Positions 1 to 5,921 of a stretch of 6,002 nt of DNA are shown here, in pieces. The DNA comes from Campylobacterales bacterium (GTDB lineage: Bacteria; Campylobacterota; Campylobacteria; Campylobacterales; QNZT01), in the NCBI GenBank assembly GCA_015663225.1, contig DQSO01000176.1, forward strand, positions 1-6,002. Reading direction: 5' to 3'. The translations under genes were made by a program, and so were the position numbers. Positions within the stretch are counted from its first letter, which is position 1, and the number at the start of each line of letters is the position of its first letter. Under the pieces are notes generated by a model that saw only the letters and a program-made list of their open reading frames with translations, was not told the DNA's origin and did no database searches.

Positions 1-2
1 AA

Positions 3-521
3 AAACTAGGAGTTAGAGATAAAAGAGCTCTTATAACAGCTCTTGAAGCTAGAGTTTATGACCTAAAACTATCTCGTACAGTTGCACTTCAAGCACTTCC
101 AAGTATCAGACTTATCCAAGATAACAATAAAACTTTAGTTGAAAAAATAAACTCAACTATTGTAAATACACTTCCACTTTGGAAAAATCAACTAGCACAA
201 GCAGTTACAATCTATAGAAGTAAAAAAGCTAGTGAAAGTATAAAGGCTGCGCAAGATTTTACAAATGAACTATTAGAAGGAAATGCTAAAAAACTTCAAG
301 AGGCAAACAAAGAAGTTACCCAGCAAGCTCAACGAGGAGTGTTTGATATAGAGAGTGTAAGAAAAGCAAATGAAACTCTTATCGCAACTATCAATGAGTC
401 TTTAGATATTACAAATGCTGCAAAAGTTAAAAGAGCAGAAGCAGAAAAAGAACTTCTTGATATAGAGAGACAACTTCATGATGCACTTGTAGCAGCTGAA
501 AAAAGAAAACTTCATAGCTAG
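3..521 (+). CDS. TelA-family toxic anion resistance protein, C-terminal part (5' end outside window)
   Basis: The reading frame is open from the first bases, so this is the last 172 codons of a longer gene; TelA-family proteins are usually about 350-400 residues. The translated stretch is almost entirely charged, helical sequence. It includes the segment reading ALEARVYDLKLSRTVALQALPSI and then LPLWKNQLAQAV, which are characteristic of the TelA family (Pfam PF05816), followed by coiled-coil-like helices to the C-terminus. No membrane segment is visible. The family is named for tellurite-resistance plasmids and is linked to tolerance of toxic anions and cell-envelope-active agents, but its biochemical activity is not established. 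A GTG at 339 is internal and should not be taken as the start. The gene ends 8 nt before the SPFH gene, whose ribosome site overlaps this stop codon, so the two are probably cotranscribed. Family assignment is strong; function is inferred. Confidence 0.88.
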   Translation, partial: KLGVRDKRALITALEARVYDLKLSRTVALQALPSIRLIQDNNKTLVEKINSTIVNTLPLWKNQLAQAVTIYRSKKASESIKAAQDFTNELLEGNAKKLQEANKEVTQQAQRGVFDIESVRKANETLIATINESLDITNAAKVKRAEAEKELLDIERQLHDALVAAEKRKLHS

Positions 522-525
522 GAGA
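520..525 (+). promoter_or_regulatory. Ribosome binding site deciding the SPFH gene start
   Basis: AGGAGA begins inside the upstream TAG stop codon. Its GGAG core lies 5 nt before the ATG at 530, an ideal distance. That favours the ATG at 530 over the in-frame TTG at 527, which would leave only 2 nt of spacing. Confidence 0.7.
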
Positions 526-529
526 TTTG

Positions 530-1612
530 ATGAATTTATGGAATAAAATATTTGGTGAGTTTATAGATGTTATAGATTGGCTTGATGAGAGTAGTGATAC
601 TCTCGTCTATAGATTTCCAAGATATAACAATGAAATAAAATATGGTGCAAAACTAACAGTACGAGAATCTCAAGCAGTTGTCTTTGTAAACGAAGGTGAG
701 ATTGCTGATGTTTTGGGACCAGGTATCTATGAACTTGAAACTAAGAATATCCCTATCATATCAACTATTCAACACTGGGATCATGGTTTTAACTCTCCAT
801 TTAAAGCAGAAGTATATTTTTGTAACTTGAGAAGATTTTTAGATCTTAAATGGGGTACTAAAAATCCTATTATTTTAAGAGATAAAGAGTTTGGAGTTGT
901 AAGAGTAAGAGCTTATGGAACTTATGAGATACGAATAAATGACCCTAAAAGATTTATAAAAGAGATTGTTGGAACAGAGGGTCACTTTATTTTAGAAGAT
1001 ATTACAAGTGGCTTGAGAAATATTATCATTTCAAAATTTACTTCAATAGTTGGTGATTCAAAAATCCCTCTCCTAGACTTAGCGGCAAGCTATGAAAAAC
1101 TTGCTCTTTATATAAAAGAAAATTTACAAAATGAGTTTGATGAGTATGGAATAGAACTTATTGATTTGCATATAGAAAATATATCCGTTCCTAGTTTGGT
1201 TGAAAAAGCTATTGATGAGCGAAGCAGCATGGGTGTTATCAAAGATTTAGATAACTATTTAAAATATAAAACAGCTACAGCACTAGATAAAAATAGTGAT
1301 CTCTCCTCAATGGCAAGTATGGGTATAGGTTTTGCTATGGCAGATAAACTAGCTCAGAGTTTTAAAAATGACAATTCAACTCCTAAAAAAGATTATATTC
1401 CAGCTCCCTATGAAAAAATGTACTATATCACAAAAAATAATCAACCTGATGGTCCTTACTCAATAGATGAGATTGAAGATATGATTAAAAGAAATAGACT
1501 CTCAAAAAATTCAATGCTATGGAGTAGTGGTATGGAAAATTGGGAGAGTGCCAAAAGTTTTGAAGAATTAAACTCAATATATAAATTTTTAACACCTCCA
1601 CCAATAGGCTAA
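530..1612 (+). CDS. SPFH-domain (virion core protein / YdjI-like) protein with C-terminal GYF_2 domain
   Basis: The product is 360 residues from the ATG at 530, chosen because of the AGGAG spacing. Residues 1-20 look amphipathic rather than membrane-spanning. Residues about 25-235 form an SPFH/band-7-like domain of the 'virion core protein' type: RESQAVVFVNEGEIADVLGPGIYEL at 45-69 (shown in part), a beta-rich core with the VRVRAYGTYEIRINDPKRF segment near 124-142, and a helical part ending in IENISVPSLVEKAIDERSSMGVI. A Gly/Met/Ala-rich segment (259-276) and a Pro/Lys linker follow. Residues 297-345 form a GYF_2 domain, with YYITKNNQPDGPYSIDEIE, W331 and W338, and the protein ends in PPPIG. 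SPFH proteins oligomerise at membranes; GYF domains usually bind proline-rich peptides. Bacillus YdjI has a related SPFH domain and cooperates with zinc-ribbon membrane proteins and PspA. The gene overlaps the downstream zinc-ribbon gene by one base, supporting a joint role at the membrane. The partner and signal are unknown. Confidence 0.87.
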   Translation: MNLWNKIFGEFIDVIDWLDESSDTLVYRFPRYNNEIKYGAKLTVRESQAVVFVNEGEIADVLGPGIYELETKNIPIISTIQHWDHGFNSPFKAEVYFCNLRRFLDLKWGTKNPIILRDKEFGVVRVRAYGTYEIRINDPKRFIKEIVGTEGHFILEDITSGLRNIIISKFTSIVGDSKIPLLDLAASYEKLALYIKENLQNEFDEYGIELIDLHIENISVPSLVEKAIDERSSMGVIKDLDNYLKYKTATALDKNSDLSSMASMGIGFAMADKLAQSFKNDNSTPKKDYIPAPYEKMYYITKNNQPDGPYSIDEIEDMIKRNRLSKNSMLWSSGMENWESAKSFEELNSIYKFLTPPPIG

Positions 1613-2757
1613 TGAGTAAAATATTTAAACTCTCTTCATTTCCATGTAAACAGTGTGGTGCAAGTTTAGTTTTTTGTTCAAAGACAAATGCACTACAATG
1701 TGAATATTGTGAAACATCCCAACCTATAAAAATTCCTAATACTCCCATAGTAGAACATGATTTAAAACATGCTCTACAAGAGATTGAAAATTCACCAAAA
1801 ACTATATTTGAAGATAAATTAGAGGTAAATTGTACAAGTTGTAAAGGTAACTTTGTTTTATCACAATATCAAAGAAGTACAAAATGTCCATACTGCAGTA
1901 CACCAATAATTACAAATCTTGATATATTTTATAACCTAACTCCCGAGTCACTTCTTCCTTTTTCTATCACTCAAAAGAGTGCAAAAACTAGTTTTAAAAA
2001 GTGGCTAGACAGTCTATGGTTTGCACCAAACTCTCTAAATAAATACTTTCAAAAAAACTCTAAATTACATGGCACATATATCCCCTACTGGACTTATGAC
2101 TCTAATACACATAGTGAATATCAAGGAAAACGAGGTGATATATACTATGTAACTGTCACTAAAAATATAGTTAAAAATGGTCGTATGGTTAGAGTAGATG
2201 TACAAGAACAGAGAATTGACTGGAGTTATGCAAGTGGCAGTATAGATAGATTTTTTGATGATATTTTAATAGGAGCTTCCTCATCTTTGCCAAGACTAAT
2301 AACTAAAAACCTCTCTCCATGGGATTTAGAAAATCTAGTTCCTTATGACAGTAAATACCTTAGTGGCTTTGAAAGTGAAACATATCAAGTATCTTTAGAC
2401 AATGGATTTATTTATGCAAAAGAGATTATGGATTATTGGATAAAAGAAGATGTAAGAAGAGATATTGGTGGCGATAAACAACAAATAGATAATATTAAAA
2501 CAAACTTTAACGACCTAACTTTTAAATACCTACTACTCCCTATCTGGATCGGAAACTACAAATATAAAAATAAAAATTATCAATTTGCAATCAATGGACG
2601 AACTGGGCAAGTAACAGGAGATAGACCATATAGCTATACAAAAATATTTTTTGCAGTCATAACTGGAGTTTTTATCACCCTAATACTTTTTATAGTAGAC
2701 GACTTTTCAAACAGTGGATACCAAAACTTTAGTAACTATATTATCTCTTTTTTTTAA
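1612..2757 (+). CDS. Double zinc-ribbon, single-pass membrane protein (YdjG-like)
   Basis: The product is 381 residues. The N-terminus carries two four-cysteine zinc ribbons: C12-x2-C15 with C30-x2-C33, and C74-x2-C77 with C92-x2-C95. A mixed alpha/beta region follows. Near 308-343 there is a conserved-looking segment (LLLPIWIGNYKYKNKNYQF, then NGRTGQVTGDRPYS) that is typical of this family. One hydrophobic helix lies at about 344-363, with a short hydrophilic tail. Such proteins are often mislabelled as PriA-like helicases or RNA polymerase subunits because of the ribbons, but no helicase motif is present. The layout, with cytosolic ribbons and a C-terminal membrane anchor, resembles Bacillus YdjG, which helps tether an envelope-stress complex. 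Translation is probably coupled, because the ATG shares its A with the upstream TAA (TAATG) and no good AGGAG precedes it. Its last 17 bp overlap the convergent gene on the other strand. The role as a membrane anchor or sensor is inferred. Confidence 0.85.
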   Translation: MSKIFKLSSFPCKQCGASLVFCSKTNALQCEYCETSQPIKIPNTPIVEHDLKHALQEIENSPKTIFEDKLEVNCTSCKGNFVLSQYQRSTKCPYCSTPIITNLDIFYNLTPESLLPFSITQKSAKTSFKKWLDSLWFAPNSLNKYFQKNSKLHGTYIPYWTYDSNTHSEYQGKRGDIYYVTVTKNIVKNGRMVRVDVQEQRIDWSYASGSIDRFFDDILIGASSSLPRLITKNLSPWDLENLVPYDSKYLSGFESETYQVSLDNGFIYAKEIMDYWIKEDVRRDIGGDKQQIDNIKTNFNDLTFKYLLLPIWIGNYKYKNKNYQFAINGRTGQVTGDRPYSYTKIFFAVITGVFITLILFIVDDFSNSGYQNFSNYIISFF

Positions 2758-4099
2758 CTTGTTTATATTTTTTCTTTACTCTTCTCTTTTTCTTTTTATA
2801 CTTTTTTTTCTTGAAATATCTCTTCTTTTTTTTATATTTACTTTTTTTAGAATATCTCTTTTTCTTTTTAGTTAACTTTTTACTATATGGAAAATACTTC
2901 TCATAGTTACATGATGCATTCCACAGTAGCCAGCCAGCCGTGCCAATTTTATCACATGCCTTAATTTGCTGATCAACTTCTCTTTTACTAAATTTTCTTC
3001 TATCAAATGCATAGTCATTAAATGCTTGAAGCCAAGGTTTAAACTGTTCGGGCTTAACTTTATGTTTTCGTATAGAACTTCTAAGACTATCATATATAAC
3101 TTTTTTATTATTTTTCAATGGATTTCTTAGTCCTGGTACTCCTGAACCAAACCCAGATGGATATAACATAGGAGAGATATAATCAACATATTTCTCAAGT
3201 TTTTTAATATTATGACCAATACCAGAATCATTTGTATTCCAACATGATACACCAAATGTATCTATAGAAGTAAATACATTATATGGACTAAGAGCATATT
3301 TAGCTTTTCTCAAAAAAGTTTGTAGTGCTTTTACTCTAGTAGTAGCATTACTTTTGCGACCATATTTCAAACGACTCTTAACTGGAAATCTTATATAGTC
3401 AAACTGTATTTCATCAAAACCATATTTAGCAACTTCCCTTGCTATTGAAATATTATACTGATGAACAAACCCTTTATATGGGTTTACCCATCTAAGCTTA
3501 TCACGATCTTTAAAAACTGCTCCACCTCTTCGTATAGCCAGATTTGGTCTTTTTTTAGCAAGAAGATTATCTTTAAATATTGGAAGCCTTGCTATAAGAT
3601 AAACACCATGGGATTTTAAAAATTTTACAAACTTTTTAGGATTAACCTTTGAAGCATATTTATAAGCTCCTATTTTTTTAGCAAGTGCATTATTACCTTT
3701 AAAAGTAAGATGACCATTTGCATTTTTAACATCAACTACAAGAGTATTAATCTGAGTTCTTGCTGCTATATTTAGTATCTTTCTTATCTTCTTTTTATTA
3801 TTAATAGCATTTGCTGATACATAAAGTGCTTTCGTTCTAACAGCTTTTAGTCTAATATTCTTTTTACTACCAACTTGTAGAGTTGCTCTTTTATATCCTC
3901 TTGCTCTAAAAGAGACTCTGTTAGTTACACCATGTATTGTAAAGCTACCATTTTTCTTTGTAGTATATGTTTCTAAATCACTAGTTACTTTTACATTTGC
4001 AATAGCTCTTCCACTATCAGCATCAATAACTCTACCACTTATAACTGCACTAAAAAGTTCAAATACCGTAAAAATAAGTAATAAAATAACTTTAAACAT
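2741..4099 (-). CDS. Exported putative glycoside hydrolase (DUF4015) with lysine-repeat tail
   Basis: The product is 452 residues. Residues 1-18 are a signal peptide (MFKVILLLIFTVFELFSA), probably cleaved near A18. Residues about 19-87 form a carboxypeptidase-regulatory-like beta-sandwich (SGRVIDADSGRAIANVKV, then KKNGSFTIHGV). Residues about 88-402 match the putative glycosyl hydrolase family DUF4015 (PF13200, COG1306), a TIM-barrel type. Visible landmarks are LVVDVKNANGHLTF, YLIARLPIFKD, the acidic strand FDEIQFDYIRFP at 228-239, YISPMLYPSGFG near 307-318, and WLQAF and GWLLWNA near the end. D234 is a candidate catalytic residue. Residues 407-452 are a basic tail (33 of 46 are Lys or Arg). 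The start is supported by AGGAG 5 nt upstream and an extended -10 promoter. The substrate is unknown; a cell-wall or extracellular polysaccharide is the natural guess. It stands alone on this strand. Confidence 0.85.
   Translation of the reverse strand: MFKVILLLIFTVFELFSAVISGRVIDADSGRAIANVKVTSDLETYTTKKNGSFTIHGVTNRVSFRARGYKRATLQVGSKKNIRLKAVRTKALYVSANAINNKKKIRKILNIAARTQINTLVVDVKNANGHLTFKGNNALAKKIGAYKYASKVNPKKFVKFLKSHGVYLIARLPIFKDNLLAKKRPNLAIRRGGAVFKDRDKLRWVNPYKGFVHQYNISIAREVAKYGFDEIQFDYIRFPVKSRLKYGRKSNATTRVKALQTFLRKAKYALSPYNVFTSIDTFGVSCWNTNDSGIGHNIKKLEKYVDYISPMLYPSGFGSGVPGLRNPLKNNKKVIYDSLRSSIRKHKVKPEQFKPWLQAFNDYAFDRRKFSKREVDQQIKACDKIGTAGWLLWNASCNYEKYFPYSKKLTKKKKRYSKKSKYKKKKRYFKKKKYKKKKRRVKKKYKQVKKKR
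2762..2869 (-). repeat. Three degenerate 36-bp tandem repeats encoding a polylysine tail
   Basis: Read on the - strand, three consecutive 36-bp units (2869-2834, 2833-2798, 2797-2762) each begin with codons for KKKKR and give 12-residue units: KKKKRYSKKSKY, KKKKRYFKKKKY and KKKKRRVKKKYK. The first and second units agree at 28 of 36 bases. The first and third share an identical 15-bp block (2855-2869 and 2783-2797). The middle unit encodes the same KKKKR with different lysine codons. On the + strand the tract is almost pure T and C, with runs of eight T at 2802-2809 and 2826-2833. Confidence 0.75.
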
Positions 4100-4104
4100 T
4101 TCTA

Positions 4105-4130
4105 CTCCTAGATCATTGAAAATTATACCA
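4105..4130 (-). promoter_or_regulatory. Extended -10 promoter and ribosome site for the glycoside hydrolase gene
   Basis: On the - strand the sequence TGG-TATAAT (4130 to 4122) is a perfect extended -10 element (TGnTATAAT). No clear -35 box is seen, as is common in Campylobacterota. Transcription would start near 4115, giving a very short leader with AGGAG at 4109-4105, 5 nt before the ATG. Confidence 0.6.
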
Positions 4131-4172
4131 CTTGTAAGTTAAACTAATATTAACTTTGTTAACTATATTTTC

Positions 4173-4201
4173 TTATTATTTTGTTGCTTTGTTTATATAA
4201 T
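4173..4201 (+). promoter_or_regulatory. Probable sigma-70 promoter of the efp operon
   Basis: A perfect TATAAT lies at 4196-4201, preceded by T-rich sequence and only a poor -35 match (TTATTA at 4173-4178, 17-nt spacer). This agrees with the Campylobacterota habit of a strong -10 and periodic T tracts in place of a -35 box. The start would be near 4208, giving a leader of about 30 nt with AGGAG at 4228-4232, 5 nt before the efp ATG. The region 4100-4237 as a whole is a divergent promoter region with no gene visible in it. Confidence 0.55.
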
Positions 4202-4237
4202 TTTTGTTAATATTACATAAATATTTTAGGAGATACA

Positions 4238-4801
4238 ATGGCAACAATTTCAATGAGTGACTTAAAAAAAGGTATGAAAATAGAACTTGATGGAAAACCG
4301 TACAAGATAATAGAGTATCAACATGTAAAACCTGGAAAAGGTGCAGCATTTGTAAGATGTAAAATCAAATCTTACCTAAATGGTAAAGTAATAGAAAAAA
4401 CCTTTCATGCAGGTGATAAGTGCGAGAAACCCAACCTTGAACAAAAAACTATGCAATACCTATATGACGATGGTGAGATGCATCAGTTTATGGATACAAC
4501 AACTTATGACCAAATAGGTCTAACACATGACCAAGTTGGTGACACTGAAAAATGGATTATAGATGGTATGACTGTTGAAATCCTTTTCCACAATGGAAAT
4601 GCAATAGATATAGAAGCTCCTGCAACTGTTGAACTAGTTATAACGGAGACTGGTCCAAACTTTAAAGGTGATTCTCAAGGTGGAAAAAAACCTGCAACAT
4701 TGGAGAGTGGTGCTGTGATACAAATACCTTTTCATGTTCTTGAGGGAAGTATAGTGAAAGTTGATACTGTAAAAGGCGAGTATTTAGAGAAAGTTAAATA
4801 A
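4238..4801 (+). CDS. efp: Translation elongation factor P
   Basis: The product is 187 residues, the normal EF-P length, and is full length with clear homology throughout. EF-P binds the ribosome between the P and E sites and relieves stalling at consecutive prolines. Domain I (about 1-64) has the KOW-like fold, with the tip loop [11 protein letters not shown] placing K34 where other bacteria carry the modified lysine (beta-lysylated by EpmA/EpmB in Escherichia coli). The modifying enzyme cannot be judged from this window. The OB domains follow, with [20 protein letters not shown] near 74-93 and the C-terminal signature [26 protein letters not shown] lies 5 nt before the ATG. It is the first gene of an apparent efp / DJ-1 / yigZ operon, and the next gene's ribosome site overlaps its stop codon. 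Confidence 0.97.
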   Translation: MATISMSDLKKGMKIELDGKPYKIIEYQHVKPGKGAAFVRCKIKSYLNGKVIEKTFHAGDKCEKPNLEQKTMQYLYDDGEMHQFMDTTTYDQIGLTHDQVGDTEKWIIDGMTVEILFHNGNAIDIEAPATVELVITETGPNFKGDSQGGKKPATLESGAVIQIPFHVLEGSIVKVDTVKGEYLEKVK

Positions 4802-4813
4802 GGAGAGTATTTT

Positions 4814-5365
4814 ATGGCAAGTGTTTTAGTTCCTTTAGCAGATGGATTTGAAGAGATAGAAGCTGTTAGTATTATAGATGTACTTCGTCGTGGTGGTGTA
4901 GAAGTTGTAACTGCATACCTAAACACTAAAGAAGTTCACGGCTCAAATGGCATAACTATATTAGCAAATAACTCTCTTGATGATGTAAGAAGTGAAGATT
5001 TTGATATGATGGTTCTTCCTGGTGGAATCCCCGGAGCAGAATTTCTAAAAAATGATCAACGAGTAATAAAACTTATAAAAGAGTTCAATGCAACAAATAA
5101 AAATATTGCTGCAATTTGTGCTGCTCCTATGGCACTTGATATTGCTGGAGTTTTAAAAGGTGACTATACTTGTTATCCTTCATATGAAGAAGTTATACAA
5201 AGTGGTAATTTTAGAGATGATAAAAAAGTAGTTGAGAGTGGAAATATCTTAACTTCAAGAGGTCCTGGTACTTCTATATGTTTTGCACTCCAAATAGTAA
5301 AAAAACTCTCAGGAGTTGAAACTTATGAGGCTTTAAAGTCTGGATTGATTGCTGATTTTTGCTGA
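4814..5365 (+). CDS. DJ-1/PfpI (ThiJ, YajL-like) family protein
   Basis: The product is 183 residues, the usual single-domain length. The DJ-1 features are in place: the acidic residue E16 in GFEEIEAVS, the oxyanion-type loop LPGGIPGAEFL near 68-78, and the reactive cysteine C102 at the nucleophile elbow AAICAAPMALDIAG. The segment TCYPSYEE near 119-126 is where human DJ-1 has its conserved histidine (H126); here the equivalent appears to be C120 or Y121, so a glutamate-cysteine pair is more certain than a full triad. The family includes oxidative-stress chaperones and glyoxalase-like enzymes, and its proposed protein deglycase activity is disputed. AGGAG at 4801-4805 overlaps the efp stop codon, 8 nt before the ATG. 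The C-terminus (ADFC, then TGA) lies within a 10-bp tandem duplication that sets where this protein ends. The specific role is unassigned. Confidence 0.93.
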   Translation: MASVLVPLADGFEEIEAVSIIDVLRRGGVEVVTAYLNTKEVHGSNGITILANNSLDDVRSEDFDMMVLPGGIPGAEFLKNDQRVIKLIKEFNATNKNIAAICAAPMALDIAGVLKGDYTCYPSYEEVIQSGNFRDDKKVVESGNILTSRGPGTSICFALQIVKKLSGVETYEALKSGLIADFC

Positions 5366-5369
5366 TTTT
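5350..5369 (+). repeat. Perfect 10-bp tandem duplication at the DJ-1/yigZ junction
   Basis: TGCTGATTTT occurs twice back to back (5350-5359 and 5360-5369). The second copy supplies the TGA stop of the DJ-1-family gene, and the boundary between copies contains the TTG proposed as the yigZ start. Confidence 0.85.
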
Positions 5370-5910
5370 AGAAGAAAAAGTTAATACCACATATGAGATA
5401 AAAAAGTCAAAATTTATCTCATATTTAGTTCCATATTGTGACTTTAAAACTACCATGGAAGCTCTTAAAAAATCTCATCCAAAAGCTAGACACTTTATCT
5501 ATGCCTATAGATACCTAAATGAATTTAATCAAATAATAGAAAATTGTAGTGATGATGGAGAACCAAAGGGAACTAGTGGAAAACCAACACTAGCAGTAAT
5601 AAAAGGTAAAAACCTCATAAATATTGGAGTTATAACTGTTAGATACTTTGGAGGTATAAGACTTGGAACTGGTGGACTTGTAAGAGCTTATAGCTTTTCA
5701 ACAAATCTTGTTATTGATAATGCCATATTAAATGAATATAAAAAACTTGAGATTTACTCTATAACCTTAGACTATAGATCTCTACAAAGATATGAATACA
5801 AATTAAGTAAACTAAATATTAATATTATTGATAAATTTTTTGGCGATAATGTTACACTCAATATAGAGTGTACTAGCTCAGATTATAAAGAGTTTATTTC
5901 TACTATCTAA
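5359..5910 (+). CDS. yigZ: YigZ / IMPACT-family (UPF0029) protein with non-ATG start
   Basis: The product is 183 residues from TTG, slightly shorter than the roughly 200 of Escherichia coli YigZ. The N-terminal UPF0029/IMPACT domain (about 8-115) shows YEIKKSKFISYL, HPKARHFIYAYR, the signature SDDGEPKGTSGKPTL and VRYFGGIRLGTGGLVRAYS. The C-terminal part (about 125-183) fits the ferredoxin-like DUF1949 domain. The biochemical role of YigZ is not settled; eukaryotic IMPACT regulates the GCN2 kinase. The start is uncertain. An in-frame TGA at 5353 bars extension upstream, the first in-frame ATG is at codon 33 or so (inside the domain), and TTG at 5359, CTG at 5362 and ATT at 5365 are the only candidates that keep the conserved N-terminus. 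No AGGAG precedes it, and it overlaps the DJ-1 gene by 7 nt, so expression probably depends on translational coupling. Confidence 0.9.
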   Translation: MLILEEKVNTTYEIKKSKFISYLVPYCDFKTTMEALKKSHPKARHFIYAYRYLNEFNQIIENCSDDGEPKGTSGKPTLAVIKGKNLINIGVITVRYFGGIRLGTGGLVRAYSFSTNLVIDNAILNEYKKLEIYSITLDYRSLQRYEYKLSKLNINIIDKFFGDNVTLNIECTSSDYKEFISTI

Positions 5911-5921
5911 GATAAATAAAA

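Noticed and set aside
1485..1748. Open frame of 87 codons on the - strand
   Set aside because: It lies across the end of the SPFH gene and the start of the zinc-ribbon gene, both well supported, and its translation resembles no family.
1612..2757. Annotation of the zinc-ribbon gene as a PriA-like helicase
   Set aside because: Only the cysteine ribbons are shared. No Walker or helicase motifs are present, and there is a C-terminal membrane helix.
2872..3093. Open frame of 73 codons on the - strand
   Set aside because: It is another frame of the hydrolase gene and has no ribosome site or recognisable domain.
4732..4926. Open frame of 64 codons on the - strand
   Set aside because: It is antisense to the end of efp and the start of the DJ-1 gene; it is low-complexity Ser/Thr-rich sequence from codon bias.
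5274..5456. Open frame of 60 codons on the - strand
   Set aside because: It is antisense to the DJ-1/yigZ junction and has no supporting start signal.
5853..5872. Perfect 7-bp hairpin (TACACTC, loop AATATA, GAGTGTA) near the end of yigZ
   Set aside because: It lies within conserved coding sequence and no T tract follows on either strand, so it is not a convincing intrinsic terminator.
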